64,000 nt of DNA from Deltaproteobacteria bacterium HGW-Deltaproteobacteria-18. Lineage in GTDB: Bacteria; Desulfobacterota; Desulfovibrionia; Desulfovibrionales; Desulfomicrobiaceae. The stretch's first letter is position 1, and the number at the start of each line of letters is the position of its first letter. This document shows, one piece after another, positions 19,012 through 30,779 of this stretch. The position numbers and the translations under genes are program-made. A model generated the notes under the pieces. It was not told where the DNA came from, did no database searches, and was given only the letters and a program-made list of their open reading frames with translations. Location: positions 124,001 through 188,000 of the forward strand of contig PHBE01000004.1 in the NCBI GenBank assembly GCA_002841885.1, read 5' to 3'.

Positions 19012-19764
19012 ATGTCCATACGTGTCCAACTGCCGAACCTGAAAACCGCCTGCGTCTTTGCCCTGATGCTGCTTCTTGCCAGCACTTCCGGGTGGGCCCA
19101 GAGCAATCTCCTGCAACAGGGGCTGGGGCTCATCTCCTCGGGCGGGGCCAAGACAGGCTCCCTGTCCCAGGGTGAAATGGGTGACGGCCTGAAGGAAGCC
19201 CTGCGCGTGGGCACCGAGAATGTGGTCGCCCAGCTTGGCCAGGCGGGCGGCTTCTATTCGGACAAGGCCATCCGCATCCCGCTGCCGGGCCAGCTTGCCA
19301 CGGTGCAAAAAGCCCTCAAGGCCGCTGGGTATTCGAGCCTGGTCGATGACCTGGAGCTCAAGCTGAACCAGGCGGCCGAGCAGGCCACGCCCAAGGCCAA
19401 GGCCCTCTTCGTGGATGCCATTTCGGCCATGACCATTCAGGACGCCCAGAAAATCCTGAGCGGTCCCGACGACTCGGCCACCCAATATTTCCGCAAGTCC
19501 ATGGGCCCGGGCCTTGCCACGGAAATGAAACCCATCGTCGATGCCACACTGGCCGATGCGGGTGCGGTGCAGGCCTACGACGCCATGATGGGTCAATACA
19601 AGGCGCTGCCCTTCATGCCCGACGCCAAGGCCAACCTCTCGGATTACGTCGTGGAAAAGGGGATGGACGGCATCTTCCACTACGTGGCCGAAGAAGAGGC
19701 TGCCATCCGCACCAACCCGGCCGCCAGAACCACGGACCTGCTCAAGAAGGTCTTCGCACAGTAG
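19012..19764 (+). CDS. Exported DUF4197 protein
   Basis: A 250-residue protein with GGAGG directly before the ATG at 19012 and a signal peptide ending near residue 26 (STSGWA-QS). The mature part is a DUF4197 domain: alternating short helices with GLKEALRVGTENVV and PLPGQLATVQKAL near its start and AEEEAAIRTNPAARTTDLLK at the end. The family is periplasmic or outer-membrane associated with no settled function. It is monocistronic: the next gene is convergent, with a shared hairpin between. Confidence 0.8.
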   Translation: MSIRVQLPNLKTACVFALMLLLASTSGWAQSNLLQQGLGLISSGGAKTGSLSQGEMGDGLKEALRVGTENVVAQLGQAGGFYSDKAIRIPLPGQLATVQKALKAAGYSSLVDDLELKLNQAAEQATPKAKALFVDAISAMTIQDAQKILSGPDDSATQYFRKSMGPGLATEMKPIVDATLADAGAVQAYDAMMGQYKALPFMPDAKANLSDYVVEKGMDGIFHYVAEEEAAIRTNPAARTTDLLKKVFAQ

Positions 19765-19773
19765 CGCCAGCAA

Positions 19774-19803
19774 AGAGGGCGAAGCCCCACGGCCTCGCCC
19801 TCT
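19774..19803. terminator. Hairpin between convergent genes
   Basis: AGAGGGCGA pairs with TCGCCCTCT, followed by a few T on the plus strand and TTT on the minus strand. It can serve both the DUF4197 gene and the phosphomutase gene. Confidence 0.65.
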
Positions 19804-19823
19804 TCCGCCCCAGGTCCCCCGGG

Positions 19824-19859
19824 TCCATCCAGTCCATCCAGTCCACTCAGTCCATAGCG
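19824..19859. repeat. Nine-base tandem repeat at the phosphomutase stop codon
   Basis: Four units in a row: TCCATCCAG, TCCATCCAG, TCCACTCAG, TCCATAGCG. The minus-strand stop codon (19847-19849) lies inside the array. Confidence 0.8.
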
Positions 19860-21199
19860 TCCACAATCCCCAGAATCTCCTTCGTCCTCTCCTCCATGAG
19901 CGCCCTGTCTCCGCGAGACTCCACGTTGAGGCGCAGCACCGGCTCGGTGTTGGAAGAGCGCAGGTTGAAGCGCCACTGCTCGAACTCAAGACTCAATCCG
20001 TCGGTATCGTCACGACGCCCCCCCTGCCCTGCAAACCGTTCCTCCACGGCCGCGATGGCAGCGCCTGCGTCCTTTACCCGGCGATTTATCTCGCCGCTGG
20101 CCGGGTATGCGGCCATGGCCTGATCCACCAGTTCGGCCAGGGACTTCCCCGTTCGCGAAATCTGCTCCGCCACCAGCAGCCACGGGATCATGCCCGAGTC
20201 GCAGTAGGCGAAATCGCGAAAGTAATGATGCGCGCTCATCTCCCCGCCGTAGACGGCATCCTCCAGACGCATGCGCTCCTTGATGAAGGCGTGTCCGGTC
20301 TTGGACATGATGGGCCTGCCCCCGGCTGCCTTGACGGCGGCGATGGTGTTCCAGGTCAGACGCGGATCGTGGATTATGCCTGCCCCGGGAAACTTGCGGG
20401 CGAACGCTTCGCCCAGCAGGCCCACCAGATAGTAGCCTTCGATGAAGCGTCCGCTGCCGTCAAAGAAAAAGCAGCGGTCGAAATCCCCGTCCCAGGCCAG
20501 CCCCAGGTCCGCCTTGTGGTCGATCACCGCCTGGGCGGTGAGGGCCCTGTTCTCGGGCAGCAGGGGGTTGGGCACTCCGGCCGGAAAATTGCCGTCGGGC
20601 TTGTGCAAGAGCTTGTGAAACTTGAAGGGCAGCCTGCGCTCAAGCAGGTCCACTATGCTTCCGGCGCCGCCATTTCCGGCATTGACCACGATGGAAAGGG
20701 GGCGGAGCGCCTCACGGTCCACATAGGACAGAAGGTGGTCGATGTAGCGGGGACGCATTTTCAGTTCATGCAGCTGCCCGCTTCGCTGCGCGACCTTGAA
20801 TTCCCCGGCCGCCGCCAAGTCGCGGATGGCGAAAAGGCCCGTGTCGCCGCTGATGGGACGAGACTCTTCCCGTACAAACTTCATCCCGGTGAAATCCTTG
20901 GGATTGTGACTGGCGGTGACCATGATGCCGCCGTCCAGGCCCTGATCGAAAACCGCGAAATACACTTCCTCGGTTCCGCTCTCGCCCAGGGAGAAAACAT
21001 CCACCCCCGAATCGCGCAGACCCTGTGTCACGGCTGCGGCCATGGACGGACTCGACAGGCGGATATCATGCCCGACAACCACCCGATCGGGATTCAGGAA
21101 CGCCGCATAGGCCCGGCCAATGCGATACGCCAGGGCCTCATCCAGCTCGTCCGGAACCCGTCCGCGAATATCGTAGGCTTTGAAGCAGGAAAGATTCAT
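19847..21199 (-). CDS. Phosphoglucomutase/phosphomannomutase
   Basis: A 450-residue alpha-D-phosphohexomutase interconverting hexose 1- and 6-phosphates (AlgC/ManB type), feeding nucleotide sugars for polysaccharide. It shows the four domain signatures: AYDIRGRVP at the start, the catalytic serine loop [11 protein letters not shown] near residue 100, the metal loop [11 protein letters not shown] near 240, and the sugar/phosphate loops [12 protein letters not shown] and [13 protein letters not shown]. The start at 21199 is chosen because AGGAG precedes this ATG by 8 bases; an upstream in-frame ATG lacks this. The stop lies in a nine-base tandem repeat. Confidence 0.92.
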   Translation of the reverse strand: MNLSCFKAYDIRGRVPDELDEALAYRIGRAYAAFLNPDRVVVGHDIRLSSPSMAAAVTQGLRDSGVDVFSLGESGTEEVYFAVFDQGLDGGIMVTASHNPKDFTGMKFVREESRPISGDTGLFAIRDLAAAGEFKVAQRSGQLHELKMRPRYIDHLLSYVDREALRPLSIVVNAGNGGAGSIVDLLERRLPFKFHKLLHKPDGNFPAGVPNPLLPENRALTAQAVIDHKADLGLAWDGDFDRCFFFDGSGRFIEGYYLVGLLGEAFARKFPGAGIIHDPRLTWNTIAAVKAAGGRPIMSKTGHAFIKERMRLEDAVYGGEMSAHHYFRDFAYCDSGMIPWLLVAEQISRTGKSLAELVDQAMAAYPASGEINRRVKDAGAAIAAVEERFAGQGGRRDDTDGLSLEFEQWRFNLRSSNTEPVLRLNVESRGDRALMEERTKEILGIVDAMD

Positions 21200-21554
21200 G
21201 GGTAAAACTCCTGAAATGATGACATGCAATGAAACATCCCGGCCAAAGGACCGGCCAGACGGCTACCAAGGCCGGACCGCCCGAGGCAAGCAAAAAGACG
21301 GATTCCGCCGTCGCGCCGAACACCAGATGCTGTTATGCCCTCCGGCCAGGCATGTCGACATGGACTTGCACCCCGGAGCACGCAAGGTGTGTGCCCCTTT
21401 TACGCAAAACATCTCCGCTGCCTCGATAAATCGAATCAAAACGGTTTGTTGAATACCAGGGCCATGCTGGTGCCCAAAAAACAGATTAATGTTGTAAGAA
21501 TTCCTGCTTTCGAATACATTAACAGTATTCTTTATCAAAAACAGGGAGACGCTC
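21200..21554. other. Intergenic region between divergent genes
   Basis: No supported gene. It should hold the promoters of the minus-strand phosphomutase and the plus-strand dehydrogenase. The only clear element is a palindrome at 21512-21530. Confidence 0.6.
21512..21530. promoter_or_regulatory. Candidate operator palindrome before the dehydrogenase gene
   Basis: GAATACATTAACAGTATTC is symmetric in its six outer bases on each side and lies 25-43 bases before the start codon, where a repressor could act. The binding protein is unknown. Confidence 0.4.
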
Positions 21555-24368
<2,814 letters not shown>

Positions 24369-24416
24369 GACAATCCAGGGGCATTGCTTAATAATCGCAA
24401 GAACTATAAAAAAACT

Positions 24417-24447
24417 ATCTTGGCCCGGCTAATGTCCGGGCCAAGAT
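24417..24447. other. Perfect 12-base-pair hairpin between dehydrogenase and tatA
   Basis: ATCTTGGCCCGG pairs perfectly with CCGGGCCAAGAT around a seven-base loop. The T-run lies on its left side, so it would terminate minus-strand transcription. On the plus strand it has no T-run and may act as a weak terminator or mRNA processing site. Confidence 0.6.
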
Positions 24448-24489
24448 GTGTCAGCGACCATTTTTCCAGCACCTCTCGCGGAGGCTCTC

Positions 24490-24687
24490 ATGTTCGGAAT
24501 AGGCGTTCAGGAACTGCTTGTCATTCTAGTCATCGCCCTTTTTGTCTTTGGGGCGAAAAATCTCCCGCTTCTCGGCACCAACATGGGGCGGGCCATCTCC
24601 AATTTCAAAAGAGGACTCAGCGAACCGGAAGTGATCGACATCACCGCCGAATCAAAATCCGGGGACGCATCCGGAACGAACCCGTAA
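24490..24687 (+). CDS. tatA: Twin-arginine translocase subunit TatA/E
   Basis: A 65-residue protein. GGAGG precedes the ATG at 24490, which is preferred to an in-frame ATG at 24448. It starts [20 protein letters not shown] (one membrane segment), then a hinge and an amphipathic helix ISNFKRGL, then a short acidic tail, the standard TatA layout. The hinge reads [10 protein letters not shown] rather than the usual RLPELGRSLG. TatA forms the pore for folded proteins in the twin-arginine pathway. No tatB or tatC is next to it, so it must work with subunits coded elsewhere. Confidence 0.85.
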   Translation: MFGIGVQELLVILVIALFVFGAKNLPLLGTNMGRAISNFKRGLSEPEVIDITAESKSGDASGTNP

Positions 24688-24994
24688 AATTCAGGACGGC
24701 ACCCCGCTTGCCACAGTGCTTCTTGAGGCCCCTCTTCCTGGCACGCAGCACACAAAAGCGGGCCTCTTTGACCAAACAAGACCACTGTCCATCCCGAATG
24801 ACATGATCCCCGCAGAGCTCCGTTTTGCGGGGATCATCACTTTTCCCCCAGTGCAAAAACCTGAGTATTGGAAAGTCATTTGCAGCGCACGCAGCATCTT
24901 GCTATTCTTAATACAAATTTCCATGAACTGACCGACAATCCACAGTCCCAGAGCAGCCACTTTCATTTATAGAGACCTGACTCAAGGAGTCTTC
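24688..24994. other. Intergenic region with terminator
   Basis: No supported gene. It holds the tatA terminator (24803-24845) and the leader of the next gene, whose ATG is preceded by AAGGAG. Confidence 0.6.
24803..24845 (+). terminator. Rho-independent terminator after tatA
   Basis: ATGATCCCCGCA pairs with TGCGGGGATCAT, followed by CACTTTT. Confidence 0.8.
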
Positions 24995-25576
24995 ATGACC
25001 ATCAGAATCGTATTCACTTTCCTTCTATTTTCGTTGCTTGCCGGCAACGCCCTGGCCATAGAGGCCTCGGACAGCGCGACCTCACACCCCCTGCCCGTGG
25101 GCAGCTCCATGCCGGACCTGCTCCTGCGCGGAGAACTGAGCCAGGAGCACCTGACCCATCTGGGGCTCGAAAGCCCCGCGCCGCGGCATCTTTCCGAACT
25201 AAGCGCCAAGACAGTCATTCTTGTCGCTTTCAGCATGTACTGTCCCCACTGCCAGCGCGAAGCCCCGGCCCTCAACGAGTTGAACGCCCTGATCGCAAGC
25301 CGGGGCCTGAGCGAAAATGTCAAGCTCATCGGAGTTGGCATCGGCAACTCCGACTTCGAGGTGCAGGTTTTCCGCGACAAGTACGCCATCACCTTCCCTC
25401 TCTTTTCCGACCCGGACTTCACGGTCAACAAGGAGATCGGCGAAGTCGGAACCCCGTTCTTCTACGTGCTGTCCATGAACCCGGACAAAAAGGAAATCCG
25501 TGTCGTAAAGACGCTGCTTGGGCGCATGGAATCAGCGGAGAGTTTTTTTGACCAAGCCATGAAGGCTTGCGAATAG
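24995..25576 (+). CDS. Exported TlpA-like thioredoxin-fold protein
   Basis: A 193-residue protein with a signal peptide (cleavage near residue 22, NALA-IE). The thioredoxin-like domain contains YCPHCQREAP near residue 85, a CxxC redox site of the DsbA-like CPHC type, and the cis-proline segment EVGTPFFYV near 150. It is likely a periplasmic disulfide or peroxide-related redox protein. It is followed 12 bases later by an exported peroxiredoxin, so it may be that enzyme's partner reductant; this is inferred from operon context only. AAGGAG precedes the ATG. Confidence 0.8.
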   Translation: MTIRIVFTFLLFSLLAGNALAIEASDSATSHPLPVGSSMPDLLLRGELSQEHLTHLGLESPAPRHLSELSAKTVILVAFSMYCPHCQREAPALNELNALIASRGLSENVKLIGVGIGNSDFEVQVFRDKYAITFPLFSDPDFTVNKEIGEVGTPFFYVLSMNPDKKEIRVVKTLLGRMESAESFFDQAMKACE

Positions 25577-25588
25577 AGGAAACAAAAA

Positions 25589-26188
25589 ATGACACGTCCC
25601 CTGCCCTCCAGCCTGCTCTTCGTTGCCCTGCTGCTTTTCCTGCCAACCCAACTCCCGGCCCAGGAGGCGTCGATCCCGACAGAGCGGATCTACGACAAAG
25701 GTCCGCTCAAGCCTGTGGACAGCACGCTCAAAGTCAAGGTCGGGGACCCGATGCCCGCCTTCTCTCTGCCGACCATTGACGGGCGCAACATCACTCTTGC
25801 CGAGTTCCGTGACAAAAAAAACGTCGTCCTGTCCTTTGTCCCGGCGGCCTGGACTCCGGTCTGCTCCGGACAATGGCCCGGCTACAACATCGTGCAGGAC
25901 ATGTTCGACCAGGCCGAAACCCAGCTCATCGGCGTAAGCGTGGACAACGTGCCCACCCTCCACGCCTGGGTGCAGGAAATGGGCGGGGTGTGGTTCCCCG
26001 TAGCCTCGGATTTCTACCCGCACGGCAGCTTGGCCGAGGCGCTGGGCATTCTGCGTTCAACGGGCGAGGCCGAGCGTTCCCTGTTCCTGATCGATAAGCA
26101 GGGCATCATCCGCTACATCGACGTGCACGACATCAACTCGCGCCCGGACCTGGGCCCGCTGATCAAGGCTATGCAGGAACTGAAGTAG
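25589..26188 (+). CDS. Exported peroxiredoxin (AhpC/TSA family)
   Basis: A 199-residue protein with a signal peptide cleaved near residue 25 (LPAQ-EA). The redoxin domain has VGDPMPAFSLPTIDG, then the peroxidatic site AAWTPVCSGQ, with the Pro-x3-Thr/Ser-x2-Cys geometry nearly intact (P, then T, then Cys). No clear resolving Cys is visible downstream, so it may be a one-Cys type using an external thiol partner, perhaps the CPHC protein coded just upstream. The presumed role is peroxide removal in the periplasm of an anaerobe. Confidence 0.82.
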   Translation: MTRPLPSSLLFVALLLFLPTQLPAQEASIPTERIYDKGPLKPVDSTLKVKVGDPMPAFSLPTIDGRNITLAEFRDKKNVVLSFVPAAWTPVCSGQWPGYNIVQDMFDQAETQLIGVSVDNVPTLHAWVQEMGGVWFPVASDFYPHGSLAEALGILRSTGEAERSLFLIDKQGIIRYIDVHDINSRPDLGPLIKAMQELK

Positions 26189-26323
26189 TGAAGGATCCGT
26201 TCAAGAATACCGCGCCTCGTTCCCGTTACGCCGATGCTGACCGACGAACGGAATTAATGATGTAACAAAACCAGAAGGGAAGCACGAAGGCCCCGGAATT
26301 TCGCCCACGGCAAAGAACCAGCT

Positions 26324-26393
26324 TCCCGGTTCGTTCCGGGCAAGGGCCGGCGACTGTCTGACTGAGCCAGGCCCTGCCCGGACCGAACCGGAA
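26324..26393. repeat. Long imperfect inverted repeat between convergent genes
   Basis: The arm at 26324-26348 and the arm at 26370-26393 pair over about 23 bases with two small bulges or mismatches, around a 21-base loop. The core of arm one is CCGGTTCGTTCCGGGCAAGG. It can fold from either strand and may end both transcripts. Confidence 0.65.
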
Positions 26394-26463
26394 CGCGGCC
26401 GCGCTGCCACGTAAGGCGTAGTGCGGCACCCCATGTCTTCATCCTGCATTCACAAATCACTAT

Positions 26464-27300
26464 TCACTTTCCTTCCTCCCCCCAGGCCTTGCGGCTGCGG
26501 ACGATCTTTTTCCGCGTCGTCTCCCAGGTATGCATCTTCAGAAAAGAATCCGGATATCTTTCGAGCATATCGCAGAACATCCCCCATGGCACGGTGAAGG
26601 ACAACTCGTCGGTCTTCAGAAATTTCCTGGCCGAAGGGTCCCAACCGCCAATCACGGCCCTGTTTAGGCCATGTTCAAGATACGTGCGGGGCCAGGTGAC
26701 GATGCCGCCGCAGGCTGCGGCCCAGGGTGAAGCAACCACCTCGGGATCGTTGGTCACGAAGCAGGCCAGCTGGTGCAGGCCGCACAGGGATTCGGGGCGG
26801 GCAAAGAACATGACGACCTCCGGCTCGTCCCCGGCCTCCAGCATGGTCACCGGCTTGACCACGCAGTATTTCGCCTTCGCCGGCACGGGATCGATGATGT
26901 CAAAAATCCTCTCAAGGGCCTCAGGAGACTCACAATAACGTTCCCCCTCGCTCCACCCAGGGATGCCCGAGGACACGTAGCCGATGATGGCGCGCGACTG
27001 GGGCTTGTGGAAGCCCAGAAAGAAGCTCCCGCCGGGGCAGCCGTAGCGTTCGGCCGAGAAATACGATGCCTTCTGCTTGCGCCGCGCACGCCAGATATGC
27101 CCCATGACACAGGAGAAATTGCCGAAGACCTCCTGCCAGTTGACCTCCCCGCGCTCCTCGCGCTCCCGCGTGGGCGGCTGTCCCGGATCGGGGGCGGAGC
27201 CTTCGGGTTCGTCGTCGGTCCAGCACAGGACCATGGGCACCTCCGTCAGTCCCAGCACTTCCAAAAATTCAGGCAACTTCTCCTTGCGCAAACTCTGCAT
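26464..27300 (-). CDS. DUF169 protein
   Basis: A 278-residue soluble protein of the DUF169 family, common in anaerobes and archaea and without a settled function. GAAGGAGG precedes the ATG at 27300 and decides the start over an ATG 33 bases upstream. Visible features: PMVLCWTDDEPEG near residue 22; a CPGG segment near 87; CVVKPVTML and VVMFFARPE blocks; a conserved-looking AACGGIV segment and a basic C-terminus. Cysteines at several of these places hint at cofactor or metal binding. Transcribed alone, convergent with the peroxiredoxin gene. Confidence 0.75.
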   Translation of the reverse strand: MQSLRKEKLPEFLEVLGLTEVPMVLCWTDDEPEGSAPDPGQPPTREREERGEVNWQEVFGNFSCVMGHIWRARRKQKASYFSAERYGCPGGSFFLGFHKPQSRAIIGYVSSGIPGWSEGERYCESPEALERIFDIIDPVPAKAKYCVVKPVTMLEAGDEPEVVMFFARPESLCGLHQLACFVTNDPEVVASPWAAACGGIVTWPRTYLEHGLNRAVIGGWDPSARKFLKTDELSFTVPWGMFCDMLERYPDSFLKMHTWETTRKKIVRSRKAWGEEGK

Positions 27301-27415
27301 GTCGTCCTCCTTCGCGTTTTCGGCCATTTCCACTTGGCATCATGGGATTCGGGATTTACAGTGAGAACTGTAGCCTTGATTGGGAATACCCTGCAACATG
27401 AGAGCAAGGAGAAAC

Positions 27416-27937
27416 ATGATGGAACTCCTGGACGCCATCCACACCCGCCGCAGCATTCGCAAATACCTCGACAAGCCCGTCTCGGACGAGATGCTCAACG
27501 TCGTCATCAAGGCCGCCATGAGCGCGCCTTCGGCCGGAAACCAGCAGCCCTGGCACTTCATCGTCATAAGGGACAGGGCCAAACTCGACACCATCCCAAG
27601 CTTCCATCCCTATAGCAAGATGGTCCTGCAGGCCCCCGCCGCCATTGTGGTCTGCGGAGATCCGGACGGCAAGAAATGGCCAACCTTCTGGGATCAGGAC
27701 GCAAGCGCGGCCACCCAGAACATCCTCCTGGCCGCCCGGGACCTCGGACTCGGCACGGTCTGGGTCGGAATCTTCCCGGAAAAGGACCGCATGGACGGCT
27801 TTCGAAAACTCCTCGGCATCCCCGAAAACATCATCCCCTTCTCGCTGATCCCGGTGGGCTGGCCGGACGGAATCTTCGAGGCCGTAAACCGTTTCCGGCC
27901 GGAATTGATCCATCACGAGATCTGGGGCTCCAAGTAG
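27416..27937 (+). CDS. Nitroreductase-family flavoprotein
   Basis: A 173-residue FMN protein. AAGGAG before the ATG at 27416 decides the start. It has the family opening ELLDAIHTRRSIRKYLDKPV (phosphate-binding Arg/Ser), then MSAPSAGNQQPWHF near residue 40, NILLAARDLGLGTVW near 105 and IPVGWPD near 145. Such proteins reduce nitro compounds, quinones or other substrates with NAD(P)H; the natural substrate here is unknown. Monocistronic, with its own terminator. Confidence 0.88.
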   Translation: MMELLDAIHTRRSIRKYLDKPVSDEMLNVVIKAAMSAPSAGNQQPWHFIVIRDRAKLDTIPSFHPYSKMVLQAPAAIVVCGDPDGKKWPTFWDQDASAATQNILLAARDLGLGTVWVGIFPEKDRMDGFRKLLGIPENIIPFSLIPVGWPDGIFEAVNRFRPELIHHEIWGSK

Positions 27938-27954
27938 ACAAGGCGCTCCATGTA

Positions 27955-27995
27955 AAAAGCCCCGGCTCCTCGCAATGCAGGAACCGGGGCTTTTT
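27955..27995 (+). terminator. Rho-independent terminator after nitroreductase
   Basis: AAAAGCCCCGG...CCGGGGCTTTTT forms a strong stem with a T-run on the plus strand. Confidence 0.9.
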
Positions 27996-28039
27996 CATGA
28001 TCGGCGAGTCGGTCTGGAGCTCCAGACCAACACTCGGCA

Positions 28040-28249
28040 CAGCCGCGAACGGCGCGGCCACATAATACTGCGATGCACCATGTCTACCCGGCAAAACGGC
28101 GTGTACGCGAGTCCATGATCTTCTCGCCGCAGCGCCCGCAAGGCAGGCTTTCCAGGATCTTGGGAGGCCGAGGGGCCCTGCTCCACCTGCGTGACGCAGA
28201 ACATCTCATCAAGGGATGGAGACATGAAGCGCTGCTGCAGACTGCCCAT
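28040..28249 (-). pseudogene. Decayed FmdE-like zinc-ribbon protein fragment
   Basis: On the minus strand an ATG at 28249 preceded by AAAGGA opens SPSLDEMFCVTQVEQG. After a one-base shift within GGGCCC the reading continues as PRPPKILESL, CGRCGEKIMDSRTRRFAG and then a TAG. Beyond the stop, TWCIA resembles the second half of the ribbon. The order (MFxVxxV, PP, CxxCGE, RTRRFAG, C) is that of the C-terminal zinc ribbon of FmdE-like proteins of sulfate reducers. The N-terminal FmdE domain is missing. A palindrome matching those before the TauE operon lies just upstream (28281-28298). Confidence 0.55.
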
Positions 28250-28280
28250 TCAGTTCCTTTAAAAGATCACTTCGCGCCAT

Positions 28281-28298
28281 GCGGCAAAATTTTGCCGC
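28281..28298. promoter_or_regulatory. Perfect 18-base palindrome, candidate activator site
   Basis: GCGGCAAAATTTTGCCGC is perfectly symmetric and contains CGGCAA-N4-TTGCCG, the same element found upstream of the TauE operon at 29594-29609. It lies upstream of the decayed FmdE-like fragment and downstream of the sigma-54 regulator gene. Confidence 0.6.
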
Positions 28299-28407
28299 AA
28301 AGAAATCATGCCGAGTCCATGAAGTCCGCGGCATCGGCATGGAAAATCTTCAAACAGCTGGAAAATAATGTATTTCTGAATCGAGAAAAAAGGCGTGGAA
28401 AAAGGAA

Positions 28408-29487
<1,080 letters not shown>

Positions 29488-29583
29488 CGATTTCATCCTT
29501 TATTTCACACACCGGAAAATCGGAATGCCTGCTTAACAATTATCTACCGAACCGAGAAATTATTTGAGAAAAAAGGCACAAAC

Positions 29584-29609
29584 TTGCCGATTGCGGCAAT
29601 ATTTTGCCG
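29584..29609. promoter_or_regulatory. Candidate upstream activator sites of the TauE operon
   Basis: Three half-sites at ten-base intervals: TTGCCG (29584), CGGCAA (29594), TTGCCG (29604). They form two overlapping palindromes with four-base spacers. The right one matches the perfect palindrome at 28281-28298. They sit about 85-100 bases upstream of the predicted start of transcription, a usual enhancer distance for sigma-54 activators. Confidence 0.65.
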
Positions 29610-29662
29610 TTTACTCCCTGCGCTCACACACGTCAACATACGGCTGGCCTGCATTTCCGCAC

Positions 29663-29677
29663 TGGCATGCTCCTTGC
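29663..29677 (+). promoter_or_regulatory. Sigma-54 promoter of the TauE operon
   Basis: TGGCATGCTCCTTGC matches the TGGCAyG-N4-TTGC consensus with exact spacing. Transcription would start near 29689, about 75 bases before the first gene. Confidence 0.8.
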
Positions 29678-29762
29678 CTAGATAGGGGGTCGGATGCGTT
29701 GTGCATCGTGGTGCTAAATCAATCAATGCTTGAGGAAACGTGTAAACGGGAGCGAAACAGGA

Positions 29763-30752
29763 ATGAAACTGAACACGAAGTGGATGCGAATTCTGGGAGG
29801 GGCCGCAATGGGCGCACTCCTGTTGGTCACTTTGGCTTGGGCGAGCAATAACCCCGAACTCGCGGATGAAGCAGCCAAACAGCTGGCGGAAGCCACGGGC
29901 ACATCTTCAACCCTGCCCTGGTGGGCCTGGCCTACCATCTTGCTGTTTTTCTGTTTTGTGCTTGGCATCATCGCGGTTCTTGCCGGTGTTGGCGGCGGTG
30001 TACTTTACGTACCGCTGGTCAGCGGATTTTTCCCCTTTCACCTTGACTTTGTGCGCGGCGCGGGTCTGCTCGTAGCCCTGGCAGGAGCCCTGGCCGCCGG
30101 TCCCGGTCTGCTCAAACGCAACCTGGCCAGCCTGCGCCTGGCTCTTCCGGTGGCGCTCATAGCCTCCAGTTGCGCCATCGTCGGCGCCTTCCTCGGCCTT
30201 GCCCTGCCGAACCACATCGTCCAGATGTGCCTGGGCGGCACCATTATGGGTATCGCCATCCTGCTCCTGCTCTCCAAGAACACGGCGCGTCCCGTCGTCG
30301 AAAAGCAGGACGCCCTGAGTTTGGCCTTTGGGATGAGAGGCGCCTACATGGAACCCGCCACTGGCGAAATCGTTGAGTGGAAAACCCACCGCACCGTCAT
30401 GGGCCTTCTGCTCTTCATCGTCATCGGCATCATGGCCGGCATGTTCGGACTTGGCGCCGGCTGGGCAAACGTTCCCGTGCTGAACCTGCTCATGGGCGCC
30501 CCGCTCAAGGTCGCCGTCGGCACCAGTAAATTTCTCCTCTCCATCACCGACACCTCCGCCGCCTGGGTTTATCTGAACCAGGGTTGCGTCATTCCGCTCA
30601 TGGCCATTCCCTCCATCGTGGGGTTGATGATGGGTTCTTTCGTCGGCGTGCGCCTGCTTGCCATCGCCAAGCCCACCTTCATCCGCTACATGGTCATCGG
30701 CGTGCTGCTCTTCGCGGGTGGAAAGGCATTGGCCAAGGGCCTGGGCTTCTAA
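29763..30752 (+). CDS. TauE/SafE family anion exporter (first copy)
   Basis: A 329-residue inner-membrane protein with about eight membrane segments in two homologous halves. The half signatures are LAGVGGGVLYVPLVSGF near residue 72 and GMFGLGAGWANVPVLNLL near 228. A signal-like first segment (ending ALLLVTLAWA) precedes. Family members export sulfite, sulfoacetate or related organosulfur anions. The start at 29763 is chosen for GGGAG upstream; an ATG at 29730 is also in frame. It is the first gene of a long operon of sensors and receivers driven by a sigma-54 promoter, suggesting that its substrate or flux is monitored. Confidence 0.82.
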   Translation: MKLNTKWMRILGGAAMGALLLVTLAWASNNPELADEAAKQLAEATGTSSTLPWWAWPTILLFFCFVLGIIAVLAGVGGGVLYVPLVSGFFPFHLDFVRGAGLLVALAGALAAGPGLLKRNLASLRLALPVALIASSCAIVGAFLGLALPNHIVQMCLGGTIMGIAILLLLSKNTARPVVEKQDALSLAFGMRGAYMEPATGEIVEWKTHRTVMGLLLFIVIGIMAGMFGLGAGWANVPVLNLLMGAPLKVAVGTSKFLLSITDTSAAWVYLNQGCVIPLMAIPSIVGLMMGSFVGVRLLAIAKPTFIRYMVIGVLLFAGGKALAKGLGF

Positions 30753-30779
30753 CATATTCCAGAATCAAGGAGAAAAGAC

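Noticed and set aside
18922-19989. Minus-strand frame with a Trp-rich repeat ([11 protein letters not shown])
   Set aside because: The repeat is only the nine-base tandem repeat read in another frame; the rest is antisense to the DUF4197 gene.
26189-26463. Possible cobalamin riboswitch, suggested by GCC/GGC-rich folding DNA
   Set aside because: No B12-box-like sequence and no fitting downstream gene; the folding is explained by the inverted repeat at 26324-26393.
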